A stretch of DNA of 46,768 nt from Clostridium thermobutyricum DSM 4928 (lineage in GTDB: Bacteria > Bacillota > Clostridia > Clostridiales > Clostridiaceae): positions 1 to 46,768 of the forward strand of contig NZ_LTAY01000025.1 of NCBI RefSeq assembly GCF_002050515.1, read 5' to 3'. Position numbers and translations under genes: made by a program. Positions 25,336 to 33,677 of this stretch are shown here, one piece after another (within the stretch, counting starts at the first letter, position 1; each line of letters opens with the position of its first letter). The notes under the pieces were generated by a model. It did not search any database. It was not told the DNA's origin and worked only from the letters and a program-made list of their open reading frames with translations.

Positions 25336-26223
25336 ATGAGTAGTATAGCTGGTAAAGGCTGTGAAAGAATTATTCCAGAAGAAGAAAAAAAGAGTCTTCA
25401 GGAAATTGAAAGAAGTATAGTTAAAAGATATAGAAAACATATTTGGTCTAAGTTTGTAAAGGCTGTTAAACAATATAATTTAATAGAAGAAGGAGATAAA
25501 ATTGGAGTTGCTATTTCAGGAGGAAAAGATTCACTTCTTTTAGCAAAATTACTTCAAGAACTTCAAAAGCATGGACAGGTGCCATTTGAACTAGAATTTA
25601 TAGCAATGGATCCTGGATATCATCCACATGTAAGAAAGCTTTTAGAAGAAAACTGTGAATATTTAAATATACCTGTATACATATATGAATCTGGAATTTT
25701 TGATGTAATAGATGAAAAATCAAGAGAATATCCATGTTATCTTTGTGCAAGAATGAGAAGAGGATCCCTTTATGCTAAAGCACAAGAACTTGGATGTAAT
25801 AAACTTGCATTAGGACATCATTATAATGATGTTATAGAAACAACACTTTTAAATGTTTTATATGCTGGTAATTTTAAAACTATGATGCCTAAGCTTAAAG
25901 CAAATAATTTTGAAAATATGGAGCTTATAAGACCAATGTACTTTATTGAAGAAGATTATATAAGAAGATTTATAAATTATAGCGGTATATGGCCATTAAA
26001 TTGCGCATGTATGGTAGCAGCAGAAAAAATAGGTAATAAGAGATATGAAATAAAAGATTTAATCAAAGAGCTAAAAGAGAAATTTGATGGTGTAGATAAA
26101 TCAATTTTCAAGGCGGCTGAAAATATTAGTATGGATGCTATATTAGGTTTTGAAAAAGATGGAAAGAAATACACATTCCAAGATTTCTATGATGGTGATA
26201 AAGAAATAGAAATTAGAGATTAA
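25336..26223 (+). CDS. ttcA: tRNA 2-thiocytidine synthetase TtcA family protein
   Basis: A 295-residue PP-loop ATPase that adenylates and thiolates a tRNA base, probably C32. The PP-loop SGGKDS is at 61-66. Fe-S ligands of the TtcA type are visible as Cys134 and Cys137 in CYLCARMRRG and a third near Cys223/Cys225 (NCACMVAAEK). GHHYNDVIET at about 160-169 is the conserved ATP/tRNA loop. It could instead belong to a TtcA-like group with a different tRNA target. ATG with GAGGTG upstream. Monocistronic, with a terminator following. Confidence 0.82.
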   Translation: MSSIAGKGCERIIPEEEKKSLQEIERSIVKRYRKHIWSKFVKAVKQYNLIEEGDKIGVAISGGKDSLLLAKLLQELQKHGQVPFELEFIAMDPGYHPHVRKLLEENCEYLNIPVYIYESGIFDVIDEKSREYPCYLCARMRRGSLYAKAQELGCNKLALGHHYNDVIETTLLNVLYAGNFKTMMPKLKANNFENMELIRPMYFIEEDYIRRFINYSGIWPLNCACMVAAEKIGNKRYEIKDLIKELKEKFDGVDKSIFKAAENISMDAILGFEKDGKKYTFQDFYDGDKEIEIRD

Positions 26224-26227
26224 TGAG

Positions 26228-26273
26228 AAAAGCAACATTTTAAAGGGGTAACCTATTAAATGTTGCTTTTTTT
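26228..26273 (+). terminator. Terminator downstream of ttcA
   Basis: Stem AAAAGCAACATTT / AAATGTTGCTTTT with a 17-base loop, then T residues. Confidence 0.8.
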
Positions 26274-26286
26274 AAATAGATATTTT

Positions 26287-27159
26287 TTAAACAGTTAATT
26301 CTAAAATATTTTCAATAGCATGTCCAACGCCTGATGAGTTGTTATTTAAAGTTACAAAAGAACATTTTTCTTTTATAGAATCATACGCATTTTCCATAGC
26401 TACACTAAATTGAACAATTTCAAACATGCTTAAGTCATTTTGATTATCGCCTATTGCCATTGTATCCTTAAGATCAATACCTAAATGATTACATAAAATT
26501 TTTATTGCTTGACCTTTAGAAGAATTTTCATTTATAAGTTCAAAATTATTGTATGCTGATTTAAAAATAGATAAATTTTTTATATCTTTAAAAGCTTTAA
26601 TTCCATTTTCAAGTTTTTCATTTGAAAAAGAAACAGCACATATACCATATATGTCTTCTTCAGTAGAAATCATATCTTGAATGTTATTAAAAACTTTGCC
26701 ATCAAAAGTTTTTCCATCATAAAATAAATTTATTAAATTATCTAAATCTTCTTCTTTTAAATCAGGATTATTTATTTTTGCCTCATAAAAGTCTGCTATT
26801 AGTATGTTTTTGTCATATTTAGGGAAAAGTCTTGAGTCAGAAGAGGCCAAACTAAAATAATAATTATTGAAATGAAGAAAACTTACAACTTTTTCAAGAG
26901 AAGATTTATCTACAGGAAAAGAATAAAGTATATTTCCGGAAAAATCATTAATTATTGAACCATTACAAGTTATTATATATGGAACAACTATATTATGGTT
27001 TTCTAATATAGATTTAGCAGAATCGAAAGTTCTTCCAGTAGAGATAACAACTGTTATACCAAAACTTTGAGCTTTTTTGATTGTACAAATATCTTTATTA
27101 CTTATTTGATGGTTAGAATTTAAAAGAGTACCATCTAAATCAATTGCGATTAATTTCAT
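26287..27159 (-). CDS. Cof-type HAD-superfamily phosphatase
   Basis: A 290-residue HAD phosphatase, the second of the Cof subfamily in this window. Motif I is LIAIDLDGTLLNSN with the nucleophile Asp near residue 7. Motif II is VISTGRTFDSA, motif III a Lys in SSKGQAIKIL, and motif IV GDNQNDLSMFE. Substrates of this subfamily are usually sugar phosphates or flavin/pyridoxal phosphates, and this one is undetermined. I chose the minus-strand ATG at 27159, where GAGGTG lies 4-5 bases upstream; the longer frame to 27198 adds 13 residues before the family's usual start. It is divergent from the MATE gene. Confidence 0.85.
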   Translation of the reverse strand: MKLIAIDLDGTLLNSNHQISNKDICTIKKAQSFGITVVISTGRTFDSAKSILENHNIVVPYIITCNGSIINDFSGNILYSFPVDKSSLEKVVSFLHFNNYYFSLASSDSRLFPKYDKNILIADFYEAKINNPDLKEEDLDNLINLFYDGKTFDGKVFNNIQDMISTEEDIYGICAVSFSNEKLENGIKAFKDIKNLSIFKSAYNNFELINENSSKGQAIKILCNHLGIDLKDTMAIGDNQNDLSMFEIVQFSVAMENAYDSIKEKCSFVTLNNNSSGVGHAIENILELTV

Positions 27160-27245
27160 AAAACACCTCATTATTAATTTATAAGAAAATTTTACCAATA
27201 AAGTGAGGGTTATGCAATTAAATTTATTAGAAAAGGGGGATTTTT

Positions 27246-28580
27246 ATGAAGAATAATGATTTATTGCACGATAATTTAGGGAAACTTGTTTTAGATTATA
27301 TGATTCCAAGTATTTTAGGAATGCTTGGATTATCTTGTTGTATATTTTTAGATACAATGTTTATAGGAAGAGGAATGGGCGAAAGGGGACTTGCAGCATT
27401 AAATTTAGGAATACCATTTTTTAATATTTTTGCAGCTATTTCTTTATTAACTGGGATTGGCGGAGCTACTTTATTATCTATAAATATTGGAAAGAAAAAA
27501 TACGAAACTTTAAATGAAATATTTACGTTATCAATATTTATAACAATAATAATAAGTTTATTAATTACTGTGTTTGGTCTTTATTTTATAAATGACATAA
27601 TAAAATTATTAGGAGCTTCTGGAATAATTTTTATTTATGTAAAAGAATATTTAGAGGTAATATTTTGGGGGAGTATTCTTTTTATTTTATCATTAACATT
27701 AAATGTTTTTGTACGAAATGATGGAAGTCCCAAAATATCTATGTGGGCTATTATTGGCTCTAATATAACAAATATAATTTTAGATTATATTCTTATCTTT
27801 CCATTAAATATGGGAATGAGAGGAGCTGCAATTGCTACAACAACAGCTCAATTAGTTGGAATTATTATTTTAGCTTTTCATTTTATAATGAAAAAAAATA
27901 AAATAAGAATTTCTTTTAAATCTTTAAATTTTAGATATTCAAAAAGAATACTTGCAAATGGATTTTCAAGCTTTATCGTAGAATTGTCAGCTGGAGTAGT
28001 AATAATACTTTTTAATATTAAATTAAAAGAATTAGGAGGAGATATTTCTATATCTGCTTATAGTATAATTGCTAACTTTTCTCTTATAGTTATAGCTATA
28101 TTTAATGGAATAGCTCAAGGAATACAACCTATAATTAGTACTAATTATGGAGGGGGAAAAAATAATAGGGTTCTAGATACTTATAAAATAGGATTAAAAA
28201 TAATTATCATAGTAGGAGGAGTATTTTTCTTATTAGGAATAATAGATCCATATATGATAATAAAGATATTCGCAAAAGGAAATAATAAATTAGATGAGAT
28301 AGCTAGTTTGGGTATAAAAATATATTTTATAGCGTTTATACCAATGGGAATAAATATTTTAAATGTGGGAGTTCTTCAATCTATAGAGAGTTCAAAAATA
28401 TCAACAATGATATCCCTATTAAGAGGACTTATATTAATAGTAGTATTTTTAGAGATATTTTCTTTAGTATTTAAGTTAAATGGTGTATGGATTACTACAC
28501 CAGTAGTAGAAATTGTAACATTTATAATATCAATATATTTTATGAGAAAAGAAAAAGAAAAATTAAAAAAGATGATATAA
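27246..28580 (+). CDS. MATE-family efflux transporter
   Basis: A 444-residue polytopic membrane protein with twelve predicted helices in two related halves. The first contains GGATLLSINIGKKKYETLNEIF and the second NFSLIVIAIFNGIAQGIQPIISTNYGGGKNNRVLDTY, the internal repeat of the MATE fold. These export cationic drugs or metabolites using Na+ or H+. The substrate is unknown. The ATG has AAAGGGGG upstream. It is divergent from the HAD phosphatase, and a short gap leads to the DUF4250 gene, which may be read from the same transcript. Confidence 0.88.
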   Translation: MKNNDLLHDNLGKLVLDYMIPSILGMLGLSCCIFLDTMFIGRGMGERGLAALNLGIPFFNIFAAISLLTGIGGATLLSINIGKKKYETLNEIFTLSIFITIIISLLITVFGLYFINDIIKLLGASGIIFIYVKEYLEVIFWGSILFILSLTLNVFVRNDGSPKISMWAIIGSNITNIILDYILIFPLNMGMRGAAIATTTAQLVGIIILAFHFIMKKNKIRISFKSLNFRYSKRILANGFSSFIVELSAGVVIILFNIKLKELGGDISISAYSIIANFSLIVIAIFNGIAQGIQPIISTNYGGGKNNRVLDTYKIGLKIIIIVGGVFFLLGIIDPYMIIKIFAKGNNKLDEIASLGIKIYFIAFIPMGINILNVGVLQSIESSKISTMISLLRGLILIVVFLEIFSLVFKLNGVWITTPVVEIVTFIISIYFMRKEKEKLKKMI

Positions 28581-28623
28581 TAAAAAATAAGTAGATAATA
28601 ATTAAATAAAGGAGAAATTTAAA

Positions 28624-28803
28624 ATGGATATAGAAAATATGGATGTAAATATTTTAGTTAGTATAATAAATTTAAAATTAAGAGATTTTTATAGTAATTT
28701 AGATGATTTATGTTATGATATGGATATATCAAAGGAAGCACTTATAAATAAGCTAAAAGAAGGAAATTATGAATATATAAAAGAAAATAATAGTTTTAAA
28801 TAA
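28624..28803 (+). CDS. Small DUF4250-type protein
   Basis: A 59-residue protein. NILVSIINLKLRDFYSNLDDLC followed by acidic and helix-forming residues (DISKEALINKLKEGNYEY) matches, from memory, the DUF4250 family of small clostridial proteins of unknown function. The second half resembles a helix-turn-helix without an obvious DNA-binding role. AAAGGAG sits about 8 bases before the ATG. It lies between the MATE gene and a 43-residue protein. Confidence 0.7.
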   Translation: MDIENMDVNILVSIINLKLRDFYSNLDDLCYDMDISKEALINKLKEGNYEYIKENNSFK

Positions 28804-28870
28804 AAATATAGAAAAATTAATTATAAATGGGTTATAATGTATTTAAATATAATTAGAAAGGATGATAAAT

Positions 28871-29002
28871 ATGAAATTAAGAAAGGTAGGTAGATTGGCA
28901 GTATTAGTTGCTGCTAGTGCTGCTTTAGTAGCAAGTTTAGTTAGTGATAAAAAAAATCAAAAAGAGGAAGAAGCGGTAAGTGATATAAAAGAAGAAGAGT
29001 AA
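28871..29002 (+). CDS. 43-residue single-pass small protein
   Basis: Reads as a short basic N-terminus (MKLRKVGR), one hydrophobic helix at about 9-24 (LAVLVAASAALVASLV) and a charged acidic tail (KEEEAVSDIKEEE). It could be a membrane-anchored small protein with the tail in the cytoplasm or outside. AAAGGATG lies 6 bases before the ATG. It ends 19 bases before the EAL-domain gene, so it may be co-transcribed with it and might modulate it. The function is unknown. Confidence 0.6.
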   Translation: MKLRKVGRLAVLVAASAALVASLVSDKKNQKEEEAVSDIKEEE

Positions 29003-29021
29003 TAAATGGGGTTTTATAAAT

Positions 29022-30983
29022 ATGAAAAATGGTATGGGGATGATAAAAGAAAAACTCTCTTCTTTAATTGGAGTTAGTTGGAATATTACAAATGGGGATT
29101 TTAAATTTAATAATATTTCAACAAAAGAAGATTTAAATTCAGATATAAAAGGAATAATGAAACTTATCCAATTAATAGAAAAAGATGAGTTTTTGAAAAT
29201 AAAGTATTCAAAAATTGGGAAAAAAATAAATATAAGTGGAAAATTAGATATTTGTATTTTAGAGTTTGGATATGAAATTAATGGGATAAAAGAAAAAATA
29301 GGAAATTTAGAAATCTTCAATGGAAATATAATATTTAAGAATAATGATATATTAAAAAATTTAGAAATTATAGAAATCTTAAGAGAATTTTCTAATGATA
29401 CATTTATAAAAATAGATGATAGAGAAAAGAATGTTAAATTGATAGGTAATTTTGCAAAGCAAATATCTAAATCATTTGAATATTCTTTTGCTTTAGATGA
29501 ATTTTTTGATTGTATAAAAAATAAAGAAAGTTTTATTAAAAACTATAATAGTATAGGAGAAGGTTCTATATTAAAAGATGAAATAATATTTTCTAATAAA
29601 AAAGATTATTATTTAAATATAAATTTAAAGAAAAAAGGAGATTTACTTATAGGAATAATAAAAGATAAAACTGAAGAAGTAATAAAAAGAGAAGCATTAA
29701 AAAATCTACTTTCTCATGATAATATAACTGGCTTTAAAACAAAAGAAGAAATTGTAAAATTAATAAATAAAAGATTAGTTTGTGCAAAGGGAAGATGCTC
29801 ACTTATATTATTAGATTTAGATGATTTTAAGTTTATTAATGAATCTTTTGGATATCAAGCTGGAGATTTTGTATTAAGAGAAGTTGGATTAAGACTTACA
29901 AAGAAAATGTTATCTAATGAATACATATGTAGACATAATGGAGATGAATTTATAATTTTTTTTGAAAATATAGATTCAAAAGAATATCTAGAAGAATGTT
30001 TAACTGACATAATGGATGTTTTTGATGATCCAATAGTTTATAGAGGAAAGCATTTATATGTAAATGGAAGTATAGGAATATCTGTTTCACCTCATAATGG
30101 ATTAGAATTTTACGGATTACTAAAAAATGCAGATGCTGCATTAACTATAGCTAAAAAAAATGGAAAAGGAAATTTTGCATTTTTTGATTATAGTATATCT
30201 AGAGAGTTTAGTCGTACTTATGATATACAAAGATGTCTTAGAACAGCTATAAAAAAAGAAGAGTTTTATGTTTTATTTCAACCAAAAGTATTTGTTTCAA
30301 ATAGAAAAGTTATAGGATTTGAAGCATTATTAAGATGGAAGAGTAGTGAATTAGGGCCAGTAAGTCCTGGAGAATTAATTCCAATTGCTGAAATGACAAG
30401 ACTTATAATTCCAATAAGTACTTTTATTTTAGAAGAGGTTTTCAAAAAAATTAGAGAATTACTAGATTTAGGTTATGATAATTTTAAAATAGGGATTAAT
30501 TTATCAGAATTACAATTAAGATACAATACTATATTAAGAGATTTACAGGAGTTTAGGGAAAAGTATGATGTAGATTTAAAATATATAGAAATAGAAATAA
30601 CTGAAAGTATTCTTATGAAATCTTTTGATAAAAATATAAAAATATTGAAAGATATAAAAAAATTAGGTGCAACTATAGCATTAGATGATTTTGGGACAGG
30701 CTATTCTTCTTTAAACTATTTAACTAAATTACCTATTGATGTTTTAAAAATTGATAGAAGCTTTGTAACTGATTTAAATAAAAATTTAAAAAGTAGATGT
30801 ATAGTTGAAAACATAATAAATCTTTCTCATCAATTAGGAATAGATGTAGTAGCCGAAGGAGTAGAAGAAAAAGAGCAGGTAGATTACTTAAAAAATATAT
30901 TATGTGATATAATTCAAGGTTATTATTTTAGTAAACCGAGAGAGTTTGAAGATATAGTAAAAATGATAGGAAAAAAAATATAA
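29022..30983 (+). CDS. GGDEF-EAL protein, probable c-di-GMP phosphodiesterase
   Basis: A 653-residue cytoplasmic protein. Residues 1 to about 225 have no clear domain (perhaps PAS-like). The GGDEF domain (about 230-400) has NGDEF in place of GGDEF at about 305, and no RxxD inhibitory site. The EAL domain (about 410-650) has EALLRW at about 434, INLSELQLR, EITES, LDDFGTGYSS, LKIDRSFV, AEGVEE and IIQGYYFSKP. These carry the Glu, Asn, two Asp, Lys, Glu and Gln that EAL phosphodiesterases need. Breakdown of c-di-GMP is therefore the likely activity, with the GGDEF part sensing GTP. The start ATG has only a weak GGGG site. Confidence 0.85.
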   Translation: MKNGMGMIKEKLSSLIGVSWNITNGDFKFNNISTKEDLNSDIKGIMKLIQLIEKDEFLKIKYSKIGKKINISGKLDICILEFGYEINGIKEKIGNLEIFNGNIIFKNNDILKNLEIIEILREFSNDTFIKIDDREKNVKLIGNFAKQISKSFEYSFALDEFFDCIKNKESFIKNYNSIGEGSILKDEIIFSNKKDYYLNINLKKKGDLLIGIIKDKTEEVIKREALKNLLSHDNITGFKTKEEIVKLINKRLVCAKGRCSLILLDLDDFKFINESFGYQAGDFVLREVGLRLTKKMLSNEYICRHNGDEFIIFFENIDSKEYLEECLTDIMDVFDDPIVYRGKHLYVNGSIGISVSPHNGLEFYGLLKNADAALTIAKKNGKGNFAFFDYSISREFSRTYDIQRCLRTAIKKEEFYVLFQPKVFVSNRKVIGFEALLRWKSSELGPVSPGELIPIAEMTRLIIPISTFILEEVFKKIRELLDLGYDNFKIGINLSELQLRYNTILRDLQEFREKYDVDLKYIEIEITESILMKSFDKNIKILKDIKKLGATIALDDFGTGYSSLNYLTKLPIDVLKIDRSFVTDLNKNLKSRCIVENIINLSHQLGIDVVAEGVEEKEQVDYLKNILCDIIQGYYFSKPREFEDIVKMIGKKI

Positions 30984-31014
30984 AAGGAGTTTCATTAGTG
31001 AAACTCCTTTTTTA
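30983..31014. terminator. Bidirectional terminator
   Basis: Perfect stem AAAAGGAGTTTCA / TGAAACTCCTTTT with loop TTAG and a T run, between the EAL gene and the convergent deacetylase gene. Confidence 0.9.
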
Positions 31015-31716
31015 TTTTACATAATGGAATATTTCTGGAGTAGATTGATCAATAGTTTTAAATGTATAATTATTTTCTTTATAATAAGATATTATACTTT
31101 TTAAAGCTTTAGGAGAATTTTTATTAGCACTTCCACAATGCATTAAAAGTGTTATATTATTATCCTTTGATTTAGAATTTTTAATAAAAGTTTCGGGAGA
31201 AGCATTATAAAGTTCTCCATCTCTAGTATCTACTGTCCAATCATAAATTTTAAAATTATTATTATGAAGAAGTTCAACAAGAGATTTTTTTAGTTTATAT
31301 GTATTGTTATTAGCTCCAAAAGGAAAACGTAAAATATTTGATTTAAATCCTACAGTTTTTTCTATAAGATCTTGAACTTGAACCATTTCATTTAAAAAAT
31401 CATTTTCATTATTATAAAGATTTTTCTTTTCGTGAGTCATACTGTGAAGTCCTATTGAATGTCCTTCATCATAAATTCTTTTTAAAACATCTTCATTTCC
31501 TTTTATTTCATTTCCTAAAATAAAAAATGTTCCTTTTACATTTTCTTCTTTTAAAATATCTAAAATTTCACTACAAGGTCCTTTAGAAGGGCCATCATCA
31601 AAAGTTAAATAGATTACTTTTTCATCAGACATAGAAAAAGCTTCTATTGGTATAAAAGATATAATTGAGACTAAAACACATAATGATACGAATATAAGTT
31701 TAAATTTATTTTTCAT
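31012..31716 (-). CDS. Secreted polysaccharide deacetylase (NodB domain)
   Basis: A 234-residue exported protein. Residues 1 to about 28 form a signal peptide (KNKFKLIF followed by a hydrophobic stretch ending before FSM). The NodB domain has LTFDDGPS with Asp40/Asp41 and HSMTHEKK with His91 and His95, which form the metal triad. RFPFGANN, the Asp-Trp of DWTVDTRDG, and LLMHCGSANKNSPKAL follow with the late His. It removes acetyl groups from peptidoglycan or another cell-surface polysaccharide; the exact target is not readable. It stands alone, divergent from the uracil permease leader. Confidence 0.88.
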   Translation of the reverse strand: MKNKFKLIFVSLCVLVSIISFIPIEAFSMSDEKVIYLTFDDGPSKGPCSEILDILKEENVKGTFFILGNEIKGNEDVLKRIYDEGHSIGLHSMTHEKKNLYNNENDFLNEMVQVQDLIEKTVGFKSNILRFPFGANNNTYKLKKSLVELLHNNNFKIYDWTVDTRDGELYNASPETFIKNSKSKDNNITLLMHCGSANKNSPKALKSIISYYKENNYTFKTIDQSTPEIFHYVK

Positions 31717-31838
31717 AATAAGACTAATACAAATATTAAATTTATATTATTTCTCCTTTCTATAAAATTATTAAATAATTAATATTATATGATTAGTATT
31801 TATAAATAAAAAAAATATATGTACTATAAAGAAAAATA
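31717..31838. other. Divergent intergenic region, no gene seen
   Basis: A+T-rich sequence between the deacetylase start and the uracil permease promoter. The deacetylase ribosome binding site and promoter must lie here. I saw no coding frame or further structure. Together with the leader that follows, it makes a 365-base stretch without a gene. Confidence 0.5.
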
Positions 31839-31868
31839 TTGCAATATGTTAATAAACTATGATATAAT
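31839..31868 (+). promoter_or_regulatory. Predicted sigma-A promoter of the uracil permease leader
   Basis: TTGCAA (31839-31844), 18 bases, TATAAT (31863-31868). Transcription would start near 31875, immediately ahead of the first PyrR-binding loop, leaving a leader of about 205 bases. Confidence 0.65.
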
Positions 31869-31877
31869 CAAGAAAAT

Positions 31878-31998
31878 CTTTAAACTTGTCCAGAGAGGCA
31901 TGTAAGAAAATAAGAAAAACTATTTTTATTAATAGTTTTAATAGTTATGGAATTTATAACTTCTTACGGCCAAAATTGGATTTGTAAGAAGTTTTTTT
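31878..31998 (+). promoter_or_regulatory. PyrR-dependent transcription attenuator
   Basis: The PyrR-binding loop TCCAGAGAGGC is exact at 31889-31899, flanked by short complementary stems. GTAAGAA at 31902-31908, in the 3' arm of that stem, can pair with TTCTTAC at 31961-31967 to form an antiterminator. The competing terminator is AACTTCTTAC (31958-31967) with GTAAGAAGTT (31984-31993) and a T run. When UMP-bound PyrR holds the loop, the terminator forms and transcription stops, as in the Bacillus pyr operon. Confidence 0.88.
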
Positions 31999-32000
31999 AT

Positions 32001-32071
32001 ACCTTTTAAATTAGTCCAGAGAGGCTAATAAAGGAGAAATTTAGATTTCTCCTTAATAAATTAATAAGGAG
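32001..32071 (+). promoter_or_regulatory. Second PyrR-binding loop with ribosome-binding-site switch
   Basis: A second exact TCCAGAGAGGC at 32015-32025 is flanked by TTAG/CTAA and CCTTT/AAAGG stems. Downstream, AAGGAGAAAT (32031-32040) pairs perfectly with ATTTCTCCTT (32045-32054). The same CTCCTT (32049-32054) can instead pair with the true ribosome binding site AAGGAG (32066-32071), a 7-bp stem with the next base. No T run follows, so this site seems to control translation. PyrR binding would trap AAAGG, free CTCCTT and hide the ribosome binding site. Confidence 0.7.
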
Positions 32072-32081
32072 TTTGATAATA

Positions 32082-33386
32082 ATGCAACTATTTGAAAAAA
32101 ATGAATTTAAAAAAGAAAGAACATTAAAGGAAAATGGTCTTAGATGTATTTTAGCCATTCAACATTTAATCGCTATGTTTGGAGCTACAGTATTAGTTCC
32201 AATGCTTACAGGGTTAGATCCTTCAGTAGCACTTTTTACAGCTGGAGTGGGAACTATAATATTTCATATATGTACAAAAGGAAAAGTACCAGTATTTTTA
32301 GGTTCATCGTTTGCTTTTATAGCAGTAATTGGAGTGGTTAAAGAAACATATGGTGATTTAAGATATGCGCAAGGTGGAATGATGGTAGCAGGACTTGTAT
32401 ATATATTAGTATCATTTTTAATAAAAAAAATTGGAATGGATAAAATAAAAAAAGTTTTACCACCACAAGTTGTAGGACCAATGATAATGGTAATAGGATT
32501 GAATTTAATTCCTACAGCATTAAATATGGCAAGTAAAAGCTATATTTTAGCATTTATAACACTTGGAACAGCACTTTTAATTAGATTTTTTGGAAGAGGA
32601 TTTATAAAACAAATATCAATATTACTTGCAGTAGTAGTTGGATATGTAGCATCATATTTTATGGGATTTATAGATACAGCGGCTATAGGACAAGCAGCTT
32701 TAATATCTGTACCAAATTTCACTCTTCCTAAATTTGATATGGGAGCAGTAGTAATAATAGTACCAGTAATATTAGCAGTATTTATGGAGCATATTGGAGA
32801 TATAACAACAAATGGTTCAGTGGTAGGAAAAGATTTTATAAAAGATCCAGGATTAAATAGAACTTTATTAGGGGATGGATTAGCTACCTTTGTAGCAGCT
32901 TTATTAGGAGGACCAGCTAATACAACTTATGGAGAAAATACAGGAGTATTAGCAATAACAAAAAATTATGATCCGTCACTTTTAAGATTAACAGCAATAT
33001 TTGCTATATTATTAAGCTTCATAGCTAAATTTGGAATGGTAATAAGAACAATTCCAGAGCCAGTAATGGGAGGGATTAGTTTAATGTTATTTTCAATGAT
33101 AGCTTTAATAGGAGCAAAGACTATTAAATTAGAAAAAGTAGAGTTTAATTATAAAAATGTAATAGTAATGGCATTAATAATAATTACTGGATTAATAGCA
33201 CCTCAAATAAATCCAATAATTGAAGCTAACTTTGGATTTATAATAGGAATTAAAATTACTAATACAGTTGCATTAACAGGCTTAAGCTTTGCGGCTATAG
33301 TAGGAGTTATAAGCAATATTTTAATAAATGGATTAAAAGAAGAAAAGATAGAAGAGATAGAAATTTTAAGTAAAGAATTAGTATAA
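32082..33386 (+). CDS. uraA: Uracil permease (NCS2 family)
   Basis: A 434-residue nucleobase:cation symporter with about 14 hydrophobic helices. QHLIAMFGATVLVPMLTGL at the N-terminus, EHIGDITTNGSVVGKDF and GGPANTTYGENTG are the substrate- and proton-site signatures of UraA/PyrP. The PyrR leader independently supports uracil as substrate. I chose ATG 32082, with AAGGAG 10 bases upstream. A longer frame from TTG 32073 would leave only one base between that site and the start codon. No pyrR or other pyr gene is in the window, so it is a satellite member of the pyrimidine regulon. A terminator follows. Confidence 0.95.
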   Translation: MQLFEKNEFKKERTLKENGLRCILAIQHLIAMFGATVLVPMLTGLDPSVALFTAGVGTIIFHICTKGKVPVFLGSSFAFIAVIGVVKETYGDLRYAQGGMMVAGLVYILVSFLIKKIGMDKIKKVLPPQVVGPMIMVIGLNLIPTALNMASKSYILAFITLGTALLIRFFGRGFIKQISILLAVVVGYVASYFMGFIDTAAIGQAALISVPNFTLPKFDMGAVVIIVPVILAVFMEHIGDITTNGSVVGKDFIKDPGLNRTLLGDGLATFVAALLGGPANTTYGENTGVLAITKNYDPSLLRLTAIFAILLSFIAKFGMVIRTIPEPVMGGISLMLFSMIALIGAKTIKLEKVEFNYKNVIVMALIIITGLIAPQINPIIEANFGFIIGIKITNTVALTGLSFAAIVGVISNILINGLKEEKIEEIEILSKELV

Positions 33387-33400
33387 AAATTAATATTAAT

Positions 33401-33440
33401 CCCTCTAAAAGACATAAAGTTACTTTTAGAGGGAATTTTA
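33401..33440 (+). terminator. Terminator downstream of uraA
   Basis: Perfect stem CCCTCTAAAAG / CTTTTAGAGGG with an 11-base loop, followed by a short T-rich stretch. Confidence 0.8.
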
Positions 33441-33469
33441 TTGGTTAAAATCCCTTAATATGGTAAAAT
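33441..33469 (+). promoter_or_regulatory. Predicted promoter of the giant signalling gene
   Basis: TTGGTT (33441-33446), 17 bases, TAAAAT (33464-33469). This leaves about 200 bases of leader before the ATG. I found no c-di-GMP riboswitch consensus or clear structure in that leader. Confidence 0.4.
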
Positions 33470-33677
33470 TGATATAGATATAAATAGATATACATACAAG
33501 TAAGGGGGATTTGATAAAAAAATATTATATATTGCAATAATATTATGTTTCAAATCGGTACATATTAAAGAGATTAGGTGAAAATGAACTCTTTTATCTA
33601 TAATATTTAAATACTATTATTATGATTTAATATTTTGAGTCTAATTCATAATATATTTATAGTAAGGGTGTGAGATT

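Noticed and set aside
28937..29320. 127-residue minus-strand frame over the start of the EAL gene
   Set aside because: Phe/Ile-rich shadow of the plus-strand coding sequence; it also crosses the start of a real gene.
33511..33540. Nine-codon TTG-started leader peptide ahead of the giant signalling gene
   Set aside because: The GGGGG run is only 2 bases from the TTG, too close for initiation, and there is no attenuator structure behind it.
33470..33677. Possible c-di-GMP riboswitch in the leader of the giant GGDEF gene
   Set aside because: I looked for the conserved class I core and its GNRA/tetraloop-receptor pattern and found neither.
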